64,000 nt of DNA from Panorpa germanica (lineage: Eukaryota > Arthropoda > Insecta > Mecoptera > Panorpidae), in contig OY783205.1 in assembly GCA_963678705.1 (NCBI GenBank), positions 1,302,001 to 1,366,000 on the forward strand, read 5' to 3'. The notes below the pieces were generated by a model. It ran no database searches. It worked only from the letters and a program-made list of their open reading frames with translations, and had not been told where the DNA came from. This document shows positions 33,501 to 45,380 of this stretch, one piece after another. Both the position numbers and the translations under genes were made by a program. Each line of letters opens with the position of its first letter. Positions within the stretch are counted from its first letter, which is position 1.

Positions 33501-34676
33501 ACAATTGTACAAAAATTAAAATATTGTATGAATTAATTTTATTCATATAAATTTAAAACAAATTAATTATGCAGATTATTTAAGGCAAAATAATCGAACA
33601 AGTTTTATTGAAATTAGATAATTAATTACTTAATTATTTAATAATTAATTATTAACTAAGGATTCTCGTAAATTCCAAATATAATCTTCAAAGTATAAAG
33701 ATATCTGTCATGTTGAGAAGTTCTAGCCGATCTTCATGGCATTGCATTAGAAGATGCTGTGTAGAGAGAGGCATGTGGTATTGCTTCATATAATGCTTAA
33801 ATTAGACAACGAATAATTAAAACAAAAAGTTATAATCACTAGGTTGTCGAAACTAAGTAACTTTCCCGCGTATAAGGATAACGATGTACGAGCACTATCA
33901 GCTGATCGAGTGAGGTTTAGGCGTTATCTTAGATGCTTCTAGCTCTGATGTTGAAGCGTGATTAACATTAAAATAAGTGCTTTGGTAGAACAAATTAAAT
34001 ATTACACTACTCAACTTCAATAATGAATTTAATTTATAATTAATTAAACCTTACGCACTCTAATCACAATGACGTATTCGTAACAAAAGTTACCTAATAC
34101 ACAACGAGTTTTGTAATATATTTCTCGGCTTTATGAAAAATAAGTCTACCTTTTTGATCATTTATATAATCATAATACCTAAAGACCCATTTAAAATCCT
34201 TTGAAAAAAATTAAATTCTTTAAAAGACCTAATCTTGAAAACACATTTCTAACGATTAAAGGTGTAGCTTTAAGAAAATTAAGTTGTAGATAAATAGTAA
34301 TATAAAAGCGTTGTAGATTACACATTACATGAATCTAAAACATATCCATGTTTTGTGTTTAGAGAGATTTGATTAAGAAAAGATAAATGAATTTATCAAT
34401 ATATTTAATTAATTTATCTAATTAATATGTTAACTAATTCAAAAAATTAATAATATCCAAAAAAAATATTAATGATATCAAAAACAACTAACAACCATCA
34501 TAAAATAATCTTTAATTCGAGAAGAAACAACATGATTTAACTTCTTAAGTTCTTGATGTCGCTATAGTTTGATTTCATCTTCGCAGTCATCTGTAACCGC
34601 GGCGTACCTCCATTGTAGGAGTATATTACTGAGAACAGAGCGTTCAGTAGTTACGCATGAAAATTATTACTGTAAA
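30565..34676. other. AT-rich sequence, no gene seen
   Basis: Stops in all frames. The block 31699-31730 is another copy of the CGCRATGGACRRCGCTGA motif. Short local duplication near 31070-31110 (GATTAAATACGTAA twice). Confidence 0.45.
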
Positions 34677-34810
34677 ATTATTAAGTCAGCGCCGTCCATT
34701 GCGGGTGGTCCACTCGGTTACATTGCAAAATGGATGTTAAATAAACGCAAGAGCCAGAGGACAGCCCGATAGTAACTTTGAATTAGAGACCGCAAAAAAT
34801 AACAAACGTT
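34677..34810 (-). repeat. Dispersed repeat copy with CGCAATGGACGGCGCTGA core
   Basis: On the minus strand this copy reads through the conserved core (34677-34709) and its left flank (CTCTGGCTCTTGCGTTTATT), matching pieces at 16050, 20650 and, in the other orientation, 31630-31730. It is the best-preserved member in the window. No open frame or B-box was seen. Confidence 0.5.
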
Positions 34811-36465
34811 TGCGTGTTAATTAATTTTAGACAGAATATATATAAATATAATAAGTTTTCCTTAACCTGTTTTTAGCGTTAGAATAAAACCAAATTGCGT
34901 TTCTCTGTAGAACAAAAGTTTTATTTACATTATGTACAAAGTTTACTAATTTCATTGATTCTTACCTGTAGAATAAAAAAAACAACATTTAATGCTTTTA
35001 TTCCAAATGGTTGTTCTTTCGTATAGGTTCAGTTTCTATAATTATTTTCTCAGCCAAAATTTCGCTCGTCATTTGTTTACGCTTTGTGTCCTAGCCTTAG
35101 AGCATATAAATATGAAAAGTGAATAGCCAAGCCTATATTTTCTATAGATTAAAAGTGTGTCCAAAATTTGTATGAGAGAGAAATGTATATGTTCCTATTT
35201 GTTCTGTGTACACATACGTCGAAAGTGTCTTCGTTATGTTTTATTAATTACCGAAGTACGGAAAATAATACACTAATTCTGTGTTAAATTGACATTAAAT
35301 AAATATTAAAAAAAACATTTAAAACCTTTTACTACTATATATTAATTTATTATGTAATATATAATATGTAATGTATGTATGTCGAAAGCAAACTTTTATT
35401 TAATCTTATGTTGAATTAATCTATTATGTATATTAAAGGTAAACTTATTTATGTTAATTAAACCTTACATTAAATTATCTCAAGAAATAATTATCTATTT
35501 ATATTTACACTGTTCCTTATTTAGTCTATAATTGCAATCCTAATATATACCAATTTTTATGTAAGTTTAATATATGTCTAATATGTAATTTTTACACATC
35601 TGACATTACATATAAGGTAATGCTGAATAAGTCAACAAGCAATTTTAATATCTTATTGACTATAGCAATTTAATTTTTGTCCTAAAAATTAATTTAATTT
35701 TACTTAATTAAAAAAAAAATTATGTTCGATGAAGAACCCTATTAGTTAATTCATTTTATTCTTAAATGTTTGTGAATCTATTAGCAATTTTCAGAAAACG
35801 AGTTATTATATTTATTGAACTTCAATTAATAATAACTAAAATAACAAAATTTAACTACAAGAAAATTTTCTTTCAATAAACATAAAATAATTTGAATACA
35901 AATAAATAAAAATTTAAAAACAAATATCAAAATATCGTCATGTAATTTTATATTAGTTGCTTTTAAAGAAAAACTTTTACTAAATGGAAAAACTATTTCC
36001 ATTTTTGAATGGAAAATACTTCTATGAAGCATTTTGTTTTATTCATCGCTTTACTAGTTAAAATCTGCAATTGTTTAACAATAAATTACCACTGGCTATT
36101 AACTTACCTTCGTATTATTTAATTTTAATAATATATTTGATTTATTTCACACCGACTACATTTGGTTTCGGATTGATTTCCGGCTCATTTTTGTTATGAA
36201 TCAATTTTTCATAATCTATGCTCTTGAGTTCACTAGTTAGTTTTCTGACTTTCTCTTATCCAACATCAATTATAAGTGATTGATTATTATTGATACTCGT
36301 ATTTACAGGTTTAATTTTCTGTAGTTGATTATCCAGTGTAAGTTGTTAGGATTATGTTATTAGACTTTGCTTCCGGTTGTCTCGTTCATTGAGCTATACC
36401 TATACATGAATTCTTAATAAAACTATTTTTGATTAACTTTTTTTAAAACCCCAGTGAATTTCTAA
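34811..36465. other. AT-rich sequence with one dispersed repeat piece, no gene seen
   Basis: 35150-35235 (AAAAGTGTGTCCAAAATTTG ... TATATGTTCCTATTTGTTCT) matches 54615-54680. Otherwise nothing recognisable. Confidence 0.45.
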
Positions 36466-36580
36466 TAACAAACAATATCAGGTATATCGGTATAGTAGCT
36501 AACGGCTGAGGTAGCACATGCAGAGTAATATCGACGTAATTAAAATAATTTTAGTTGGTATTTATGGCATTGGGCTGGCA
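36466..36580 (+). repeat. Single copy of the 50-bp satellite unit with its right flank
   Basis: Contains ATATCAGGTATATCG, AGTAGCTAACGGCTGAGG and GCACATGCA, followed by ATCGACGTAATT ... TTGGGCTGGCA. The same right flank follows the five-unit array at 38734-38985, so both are members of one dispersed repeat. Confidence 0.7.
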
Positions 36581-38733
36581 TCACACCACTAATAATTCTT
36601 CTATCCGCATTTGAAACCCGTTCATAAAAATTCCATTCATTTGATCAATTTGTTTGTTGTTTCGTACAACCGGGTAGTGTTGTACCATTATGATGCATGT
36701 TTTTCGGGTTGCTAGCTTGAATGACTGTTGAATGTTGTATTTTTAAATTGTGGTTAACAGGGTAGTCTCACAATGTAACACTACTCCCCCTTATCATCCT
36801 TTTAATTGGTAATTCACTCCCCTCTTTTCTCATCAAGTGTTATTGGTTGGTAGCATGCCTTTGTAACCAGCGTTGATTTCAAACCCGCACTTTTACAATA
36901 ATGTTGATCATCTTTTAGTGTCATGGGGAGTCATCCATAAACTGATCCCAGATGGTCTATTTAGAGTGGTTAATGACTTAAACAATCCCTCACTCTGGAT
37001 GGCAGTAATTATATTTTACGGGTGAAAAAAGCCTACACCAAACTAAAAGGAAAGCAATAGCAGTAATAACGGAAGTCAAAGCAATGAAATAAAATTTTTT
37101 GTTTTTCTGTTCATGAGAGCAAAGAAAAAAAACACAATATCGTTTCTAAAAAAAAGGGTAGAAATTTACTTAACTTCACTTTACTTTCCTCATCCCCCGT
37201 CGTATCCTAACATAGTTTTCTACCTAAACTTCTCTCCCCCTATTAATAATTTTATAATAATTTAGTTATTAATAATTTAAATGAACAGAGATTGAGTTAT
37301 TCTACTAATTCATATTTCATATTTCCAAGTAATTAATACACGATTATAGTCATATTACCCTTCGCAAGAGGCTCAAGAATATTTAAATAGAAGGCTTATG
37401 ATAAGTCATACAACTCTTACTCATATATACATAATCAAAAGAGATCCACAATCAATAAGTGAACAGTGTAACAGCACATTAACAGTAAAGCATATTATTC
37501 TTCATTGTTACAAGATTCTCCTCAACTCTCTCGCACAAACAAAACTGTAATACGCCTGAAGACTATAAGCAGATATTTGAAAGCAGAGACAGTATACAAA
37601 TTTCATTGACTTTATCAACAAAACTATTTAATATCTTTATTTTAAATACACATACTTGTGTTTATAAGTTTATACACATACTTGTGTTTGTGTATAATTT
37701 TTTTTAAAAATATAAATGTAATTTTAAGTGTTAATAACAGTCGAAAGTTGTTAGTGCAATTAAATAAATATTAAAAAATATATATTTAAAAAGTGCTATT
37801 GCCTAAAAAATAGGCTTACTTCCACAAGTATTCTTAAATATAATAAGTAAATACTAAACTGACGATGTACTAAACTATACTTAATAAATATTAATTGTAT
37901 AATTAAATGGGATTCATTTAAGATTCCAAAGTAGTATAAGAATATTAAGATATCTATTTAAATCTACTTAGTGGAGTGGTTTCAATTTTACTTTTATGAA
38001 TTTACTTTTTAAATGACTTTTAAAGAACTGTAACACACTAGGAGGTCATCAGTGTTAATATTTACCACAAGAACAAGCCTTATAAATTTATTACATAATA
38101 TTAAACAAATCTATTTAATTTTTTTATAGCGTGTGTATTTTTTCTTAGACTTTGGTTTTATTTAGTCATTTTGTCAAAAAACAAAAATGTAAATGTTATA
38201 TACATATATTATATCATAATATAAAAAGTGTGTAAATAAATAAAAATACTAATAATAATAATACTTATGTATCCTGAACATTGTTACAAGTATATAGTTA
38301 GCAAATGTAAAACATTTAATGTACAATACATATAAAAACTCTGTAATAATAATAAGTATCAGTATTCCATTTTTATACTCCTTCTGGCTCTGTTACATAT
38401 CGGATAATTCCTCTTATTATTATATATTGTCCTTTTTGTAGTATACATAGTCTTGTTATATCTATTCGCAGCACATAAAATAATGTGAGCCCCCCGTAAA
38501 ATGTTATCGCATGGGACCTTAAGCTGTCTTAATCCGCCTCTGCATTTTAGTATTAACCAATTTTTGGGGGGATTATTTAAGTAACGATTATTACATTACT
38601 CTACCTTGTTATAATATATATTTTAGGTATTTAAATTCGCTTGTTTAGTTTGTTGAGCTATAACCTATAGAAGAATTTGGAAGACGCAGATCTCTTAAAA
38701 GTATTTTGAATGAACTACTTTTATAAGGCTGAT
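36581..38733. other. AT-rich sequence, no gene seen
   Basis: Long poly-purine and poly-pyrimidine runs near 37080-37260. No coding frame. Confidence 0.45.
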
Positions 38734-38985
38734 AACAAATATCAGGTATATCGATATAGAAGCTAACGGATGAGATAGCACATAACAAATATAAGGTATA
38801 TCGATATAGAAGCTAATGGCTGAGATAGCACATAACAAATATCAGGTATATCGATATAGAAGCTAACGGATGAGATAGCACATAACAAATATCAGGTATA
38901 TCGATATAGAAGCTAATGGCTGAGATAGCACATAACAAATATCAGCACGATATCGATATAGAAGCTAATGGCTGAGATAGCACAT
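38734..38985 (+). repeat. Tandem array of a 50-bp unit, five copies
   Basis: Units start at 38734, 38784, 38834, 38884 and 38934 (the last is 52 bp). The unit begins AACAAATATCAGGTATATCG and ends GAGATAGCACAT. Units 1 and 3 share AACGGA and units 2, 4 and 5 share AATGGC, which suggests growth by duplication of a two-unit (100-bp) block. Confidence 0.92.
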
Positions 38986-39009
38986 GCATAGATCGACGTA
39001 ATTGAAATA

Positions 39010-39912
39010 ATTTTCTTAATTTTATAAGTTTATTTTCGTTGGCATCTATTATGACCTTGGGCTGGCAGTGTTTCATAGTCGTTTTTATCGTTTAAAAAAT
39101 CTTGCACATTTATTCAATTAAATTTCTCACCTTGCTGCTAATTGCGTACTAAATTTTATCACGCACTTTGTATTTTGTATTGTATTTATATTTTTTTGTA
39201 TTGCTTTGCCTTTCGGCTGCTTCTTCACTTTCTTCTTCCTTCCGTTATCCATCCTCTTCCTTTACTCTTCTCTTGCAATATCTTCTTTAGACTTATTCCA
39301 TTTTCAACCTTCTTCCGACACCTATTCTTAAATGCTCGAATATTTCTCTTCCTCCTTCCCCCACATATCTGTTAATACCTTTTTCAAGTTTGTTTCTACG
39401 TGATTCAACTCGTCTTAAAGATAAACATTCGTTTCGATATGCTCTGGCAAGCAACATCGTTTAACTCCGCACATAGAAACGTTCGCTATTAGTTCTAGGT
39501 CCGGTACTGATCCGTGCGACTTCAACATGCGACATTCATTTAACTCAACTAAATTGTTTATTATTTTCGTTGTTATATACATTTACCGACTCCGGCGCTG
39601 TACAAACCAAAATTCTTTGCAGACGAGAACACAAATATTATTTGAGTTGGCATCATCGTAGATATGTGAGTGAGACTGAGGTTTGAAAAATTAAATAAAT
39701 AAAATATTCTGTGTCTTTTGTGGAACCAAACCCAAATATAAAGAATTTATATGACTTTTTTAACTTGATATATTACTTTCTTCTAAAATATACAAAACTG
39801 GTTGAATAAATTTGTACAACCTACAAATGATGCTGATGTACTAACTGACATGTTTACAACAGTGCAAATTCTTCAACAAATATTGGATGTCGCATTTTTT
39901 AAAATTGCATTA
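39010..39912. other. Pyrimidine-rich and AT-rich sequence, no gene seen
   Basis: 39225-39375 is pyrimidine-rich. Its reverse complement (GAGCATTTAAGAATAGGTGT and neighbours) resembles 62770-62800 (GAGCATGTTAAGAGTAGGTG), so it belongs to a dispersed repeat. A 77-codon frame here is composition-driven. Confidence 0.4.
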
Positions 39913-40679
39913 GGCCTGTCTCAGTATGGGACCGTATTTAAGCGACGGCGTATTCGGACGTAAATCGGCGGATTGGATGAGCTACAAAGCAAACCGCCTA
40001 TGTGTGTCACAGATGTGTGTAGTCGTGTATTAGGGGGTGTATTGGAGTTCTTTAGCACTTATATAATTTGTCATGAGAGCAAACTTTACCTTTAATTTTT
40101 ATCGATACACTACTGGTGTTAAAGGGACTTTAGCATCTTAATATATAAAAGAAAGACGGGTTTGTTACAACACTTATAACTGGAGATCTGCTGAACCATT
40201 ATTCAATATTATTGATTCGTTGGATTTGTCTCCGCCCCGAATAGCATAATACATCTTAAAAACAATGAAAACTCGATATGTGTAATGAATACTTAATCAT
40301 TTCAATAAATGCTGATTTCATGTCAAACATTTGTTGTCCAATCCTGTCAAATACTGTAACAACTATTCATGTGTGCGTTCAGAAATTTTTTTTTGTAAAA
40401 TGTCTCGAAAGTTCAGGTACTGTTATATTTGTTTGTTTTAGACATTAATTTGTGTAAATTATTTATTAATTATTTAATTTTTAATTTCAGAAAATAATAC
40501 CTAAGATTTATTGTACAGGTTAACAAAAGTGTAAATGTCTTTTTATAGGTTATCTATAATTTTTCTTGATAAGCTATTCATATGTAGTGGTTATATACTC
40601 TTTGAGCTATTGTCTATGTCTCGAAAGTGGTTTTTTGTGGTTTTATGCGAGTGCACATTCAGTATTAATATTAATAACA

Positions 40680-41129
40680 ATGCCGCGTCCTAGAAGATTT
40701 AATCTTTCCCAGCGGAGCCGTAATGCAATTAGGCAACGGAATATCGCGAGTCAATTATCTGATGAAGAACGAGAAATTGCACGAGAAGAGCGCCGCGTTA
40801 GTATGGAGCAAAGAAGGGCCTTAATTCGTGCTTCTCAAATACAAGAGCAAAGAGAGGTAGCCCGTGAAACGGCTAGGTTAGAAACGAGAAATCGTCGAGC
40901 TTATCGTACAGATGAACAGAGGAATAATCTTCGAAGTGCAAGAAGAAATGGTTCAAGTATTGATTTGAATCGAGCAGCGTTTCTATATGATTGTACCATC
41001 AACTACAGCTTCTCCTTGGATGTGCCTGGTTTACCACCGCACAATTTAAAACTTAAGGTTGGCTCGGTAGTCATCATGCTTAGAAATTTAAACCAACCAA
41101 AACTGTGCAACGCGGAACGCGTTTGGTGA
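40680..41129 (+). pseudogene. Helitron replicase: N-terminus fused to helicase C-terminus, first part
   Basis: I place the start at ATG 40680 (MPRPRRFNLSQRSRNA), since the upstream in-frame residues look like leader translation. Residues 1-140 are the basic, Arg/Glu-rich N-terminus of insect Helitron proteins. At about residue 145 (near 41000) the protein jumps to the helicase end (LDVPGLPPHNLKLKVGSVVI). The HUH nuclease and the main helicase motifs are missing, so the element cannot move itself. The frame ends at 41127-41129 through a single-base shift near 41114; coding continues in the frame at 41142. Confidence 0.85.
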
Positions 41130-41141
41130 TAAAAAAAACTG

Positions 41142-41465
41142 ATGAGCAATGTGATTCACGCGTCGAAACTTAAAGGAAAATTTAAAGATGAGAAAGTTCT
41201 TATTCCAAGGATTCCGATGATCCCAACGGATATGCCATTTGAGTTTAAACGAATTCAATTCCCGATTCGTCTTGCCTTCGCCATGACGATTAACAAATCA
41301 CAGGGCCAATCCTTGACTATTTGTGGCCTCAATCTAAAAAATGCATGTTTTTCTCAGGGTCAATTGTACGTGGCATGCTCACGTGTCTGCAAACCATCCG
41401 CTTTATTTGTTCTTGGGCCTGACCAAAAAACAAAGAATGTCGTTTACCACAAGGTGCTTGAATGA
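41142..41465 (+). pseudogene. Helitron PIF1-like helicase C-terminus, second part
   Basis: Contains FQ-type helicase end motifs: RLAFAMTINKSQGQSL (motif V/VI region) and QLYVACSRV. It follows the 40680-41129 frame after a shift in an A-rich run (41131-41138). The stop at 41463-41465 is at the usual C-terminus (VVYHKVLE). Confidence 0.88.
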
Positions 41466-42259
41466 AAATCTCATTAATGAATTAATCCGAGTGTATTCCA
41501 ATCTGCACAACATAGTTTTCAATCATTTTTTTCTGACATGAGTTTGAATTACTTAATTATTATTATTTTTTTAATTTTTATTCTCATTCTGTATGTTTTC
41601 ATCATCATTCATCATAATAAAATACTTTTATGTTTCTATCTATATTAATAAATATTATTTTGTATCATTGTATTACGTTCATCAAAGCCTAAATTAGTTC
41701 AGCTAAAAGGTAACATGACATTCATTGACTGTTAGGCGGTACGAAGTTCGCCGGATCAGCTAGTTTATTATATATCTGAGTTCTGGTTGTCGTGAATTTA
41801 AATTTAGTTCTATCGTATCGGTATCGGTATCGGTGTCCATGATTCACTGAAATGCAAACATAAACTGCATGCAGAACATACTCGTTACAAGCGATGTCGC
41901 CGATAGAACCAAAAAGATCCGTATTGCAGCATAACAACAAGCGATCTTAGGTATCCCCTCCAGTCTGAGGCGGCTGTTTGCATTTACAAAGGTTTGGATA
42001 GGATATCGTTGTAGTAGTGATAACGCTTGGATAAAATTCGCCTTTATACGTTTCTATTGTGCGAGGTAGTGCCGCCCGTATTCGGACGGCTTTGTAGCGT
42101 GCAGTCTGAGAGGTCCAGAGAGTTCTCATTACATTTACAGGGTTCGGATAGGTAAAGCGTAGTAGCCCGTATACGTCCGGCAGAAATTCGCTTAAATACA
42201 GTGCCATACTGAGACAGGCCTTAGTATATACAGCAGCTATTTCATTTTTGAATAATATT

Positions 42260-42528
42260 CCCAGTAAACATTCCTTTGTCTTGAAGTGTCCCTTTTTTGT
42301 GACGTTTCTATCACTATTTCACTTCAATTATAGTTCGCATCAACTTTATCTTCATTTGTATTCGGACAGGTGGAGTGGTGCCGTCCTCTGTAGCCGATAA
42401 AACGGACATTTCATATGAACGACTGTGAGAAAGTGAACTATAAATGAACTCTTTCATGACAAAAAAATCATACGCATCTCCAATATGATGTCAAAGTGAC
42501 TCCAAAATGCTCCAAAATGTTTACTGGG
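42260..42528. mobile_element. Short TIR element (MITE-like) with CCCAGTAAACA ends, copy 1
   Basis: Starts CCCAGTAAACATT and ends ATGTTTACTGGG. The 269-bp interior is about 90 percent identical to 44380-44631. A short TCCAAAATGC duplication precedes the right end only in this copy. No clear target duplication beyond TT. Confidence 0.75.
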
Positions 42529-42892
42529 TTAACCTTATCAAATCTAAACAACACTTAACACTAACAATAGCACTTAAAACAAGAAGTCGTCGTTACATTA
42601 TGTCTAATATATTATCTTCTGCTAAAATAAATTATTTACTTAATCTAATAAATTATCCCACATATATAAACACCTATTTAAAAAATATAAGACCTGTTAA
42701 TTTAAAATATACGTCATAAGTAAAGTAAATAATAGGTATATAATAAACTAATATAATTGCATTTCATATATGATATAAATGTAAATAAAATGAAAACTAA
42801 ATTAAAATTTAAATTAAAATTAATATTAAATTGAATGAATTTAAAGCTTTCTTTAGCTTGCTTTAAGAATCAAGGCTATGCTTTGTTGTCAG

Positions 42893-43500
42893 CTGGATTA
42901 TCATCTCCTGTTTCTTCATCCTTCCTGTTTTTTTAAGTCCTTTTTCACAAGTAGGCTTACCTCCAATCTTTGACTAGAAGTCCCTGGCCCACCGATAGTT
43001 ATTGCACTTTGTGGGTTAGGTGTAACATCATCTAGTTTCTCTATCAAGACTTTTGCAGTGTAGCCTGATGGGAGACCACCATGTAAATATTCAGCATAAA
43101 TTACAAAAGCATCATCATTAAACTTCTTTTTATTAAAGTATTGTTTAATTGTCTTGTTAGCAATAGCATCCCCTAATGTTGGCATCTTTTATACCTTTAG
43201 TTACAACTAAAACTGCAACTGCTGCACATGCACTTCTAGAGTTGTTCAGATTATGTCCTCCTGATTGACAGCTAGAATTGGTAATTGCGATAATATCACT
43301 AGGTGGTACTCCAAGTCTATCTGCCAATGCTGGTATGTCATCCTTAGAAAATATTGCACCTTCCAAAGGTTTAAAATTAGTAAAAGAACTTACAAAACTT
43401 TTTAAATGTATGAAGTGCTGTCACGCTTGCTAACTTCACTGTAAGACTTAGCCTGCTTTCATCTTCAAAATACTTATATTCATAACCTTCAACCTTGTGA
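42893..43500 (-). pseudogene. Decayed protein gene of unknown family
   Basis: Minus-strand pieces follow each other in order: about 43500-43380 (YKYFEDESRLSLTVKLASVT), 43366-43157 (IFSKDDIPALADRLGVPPSD, CQSGGHNLNNSRSACAAVAV), 43185-42916 (IANKTIKQYFNKKKFNDDAF, YLHGGLPSGYTAKVLIEKLD) and an acidic tail in another frame (EETGDDNPADNKA) with a stop near 42893. Three breaks separate them. The amino acid use is normal and quite unlike the chance frames around. No signal, membrane or catalytic motif is apparent. The small globular look and hydrophilic tail suggest a nucleocapsid-type protein, perhaps an endogenised RNA virus fragment, but I do not recognise it with certainty. Confidence 0.5.
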
Positions 43501-43651
43501 GTAGATATAAAAATCAATTTGAAAACTAGTTTATTTTATGGTCTTTTCTATAAGCAAGCATTTGAATTTCCATTAAAATTAGAATAAATTTGTCGAGATA
43601 ATTTAGAAAATAGTAAAAGAATTTCTGGCAAAAAGTACCAAAATATGAAAT

Positions 43652-43935
43652 AATTCGATATTTGAGGCAAGTGTAGTTATGTTTACCATAGATGATATTT
43701 ACAATTACGTGAAGGTATAAGATACACATCGATTGTTGTTACCTAAGTTTTATACTCTATAAACCCTAATTATTAACTGCTTTCTTTGCACCTATCGAAA
43801 GAGAAGGTCTTTCCTATGGGCACCTCGTTATTTATATTTGTATAAACAATGTATACTTAAAATTATGAGAGTTCGGCGACGACTCATACTTAAAACTAAG
43901 TAGTAGTAGTAGTGTCGTATAAACTGCTGATACAA
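43652..43935 (+). repeat. Dispersed duplication copy 1, includes start of a TIR element
   Basis: About 280 bp starting AATTCGATATTTGAGGCAAG, matched at 47199-47478 with roughly 93 percent identity. The last part is the left half of a TATACTT-ended TIR element. Confidence 0.85.
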
Positions 43936-44035
43936 CGAAAAAGCACAGACTCACTTATTTTTCTATAAAAATGTATATAGGAACGAATAAGATAATATTC
44001 AATATCCTATCACACATTCTCGCAATTTGAACTGT
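43852..44035. mobile_element. TIR element (TATAGTT-family), copy 1
   Basis: Left end TATACTTAAAATTATGAGAG and right end (reverse complement) TACAGTTCAAATTGCGAGAA are diverged inverted repeats of the same family as 53894-54106. The interior shares GACTCATACTTAAAAC and GACTCACTTATTTTTCTATA with it. Non-coding. Confidence 0.65.
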
Positions 44036-44379
44036 ATTTCTCAATTCGAGATATGTACAATTTTCATATAAATATATTTTTGCTGGTCTGGTTCATTATC
44101 TTACTGTTTCTGGTATCTGGAAATACTTTATCAATAGATATACCGGCATAAGTTCTCCGCTCCTAAAAGTAAAGCCCTAATTTCTCAGATATATATTGTT
44201 CGATTCGTTTTCGTTTCGAATGGAAGTCCCCTAACTACGCATTTTATTAATAGTCCATCAGCATTTGAAATTAGTACCACAGGTCTGCGAAAGGTTGCAT
44301 TTTTGTGTTGGTCCAGCGGTATCCAAATGCAATATAGACTTCTGCTTTGGCATTGTCAATTATCGTTATCAACTTGGTT

Positions 44380-44631
44380 CTCAGTAAACATTTGGTGAAG
44401 TGTCCCTTTTTGTGACGTTTCTATCACTATTTCACTTTAATTATAGTTCGCATCAACTGTATCTTCATTTGTATTTCGACAGGTAGAGTGGTTCCGTCAT
44501 CTTTAACCGATAAAACAGACATTTCATATGAACGATTGTGAGAAACTGAACTAAAAATGAACTCTTTCATGACAAAAAAATCATACGCATCTCCAATATG
44601 ATGTCAAAGTGACTCCAAAATGTTTACTGGG
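44380..44631. mobile_element. Short TIR element (MITE-like), copy 2
   Basis: Left end CTCAGTAAACATTT, right end ATGTTTACTGGG. Homologous over its full length to 42260-42528. Confidence 0.75.
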
Positions 44632-45380
44632 TTATTACAGTGGCTTTTATGTTGATAGTAGTAATGTTGGCGAGGTTTTGTTTGGAACGTAGAAGATACG
44701 TGAATATGATACTTTTCCTGTTGTGACTTTGGTTCTGTTAAATGTCATGGTTTAGATGTTTGAGATGGAGATGTAGATGGTGCAGGTACACATGTTGATC
44801 CTTTTGGATTTTCACTGATGTAGACCCGACTTCACTGAAGTAAACATGCTTTTTTTATCGCCGTGATGTCTATAGAGGCGTGTGCAACCTTTTTTTGATA
44901 ATTCTGGTTAATATTTCATAACTATGATTTTTATATGCTCGTACGCCCGGAAATTCATAACAATATTTATGATAAAGTTTACCAGCATTATAGATGTTAC
45001 CGACAATGCTGGCCTATCTCATTCATTCTCTCAAACATTCATTATAATTATGTGATTATTCAATGCATTCCTTTTCCTATTAATTCGATACTGATGAATA
45101 TTATTTTAGTTAACATGTGCCAATAAATAGTATTTTTCTTTTTTTGGTTAAATTATGATGCCTTAGAGAAAAAGTAAATTTGTATTTTATAAGAAAATAT
45201 GATTATAATAGTGTTGATTTTTACTATAAAGCTAAGAATTTCATATTACAACGAAAAATACAAGGTAATCTACAAAGTAATAAAGACGTATCGAAGTTAA
45301 ATGAAGAGTTAACTAATTAGTGTAAGAAAGAATGAAGCAAAACTTGTGAACGAGAATTCTGGTTTTAGAATCGATTTTGA
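44632..45380. other. No gene seen
   Basis: AT-rich with moderately GC-rich patches near 44700-44880. The open frame at 44935 has no recognisable motif. Confidence 0.45.

Larger units (their letters stand above)
40136..41763 (+). mobile_element. Internally deleted Helitron, 1628 bp
   Basis: The 5' end is A|TCTTAATATATAAAAGAAAG at 40136. The 3' end has a hairpin (GGCGGTACGAAGTTCGCC) followed by GGATCAGCTAG, with host T after it. Insertion between A and T without duplication, the TC start, the subterminal hairpin and the CTAG end are all standard for Helitrons. The element lies inside a Harbinger-like TIR element. Confidence 0.9.
39910..42223. mobile_element. Harbinger/PIF-like TIR element (39913-42220) split by a Helitron
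   Basis: GGCCTGTCTCAGTATGG begins at 39913, and its reverse complement ends at 42220. The TIR is about 33 bp with two mismatches (through GTATTTAAGCGA). TTA flanks both sides (39910-39912 and 42221-42223), a 3-bp target duplication typical of PIF/Harbinger elements. Without the nested Helitron the element is about 680 bp and has no transposase frame, so it is non-autonomous. The right half has an imperfect internal duplication (CATTTACAGGGTTCGGATAG versus CATTTACAAAGGTTTGGATA). Confidence 0.82.

Noticed and set aside
39142..39375. 77-codon hydrophobic frame
   Set aside because: Its character comes from a pyrimidine-rich dispersed repeat (Leu/Phe/Ser codons), not from a membrane protein gene.
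41722..42207. Two minus-strand frames of 72 and 86 codons
   Set aside because: They lie in the noncoding right half of the Harbinger-like element; no transposase likeness.
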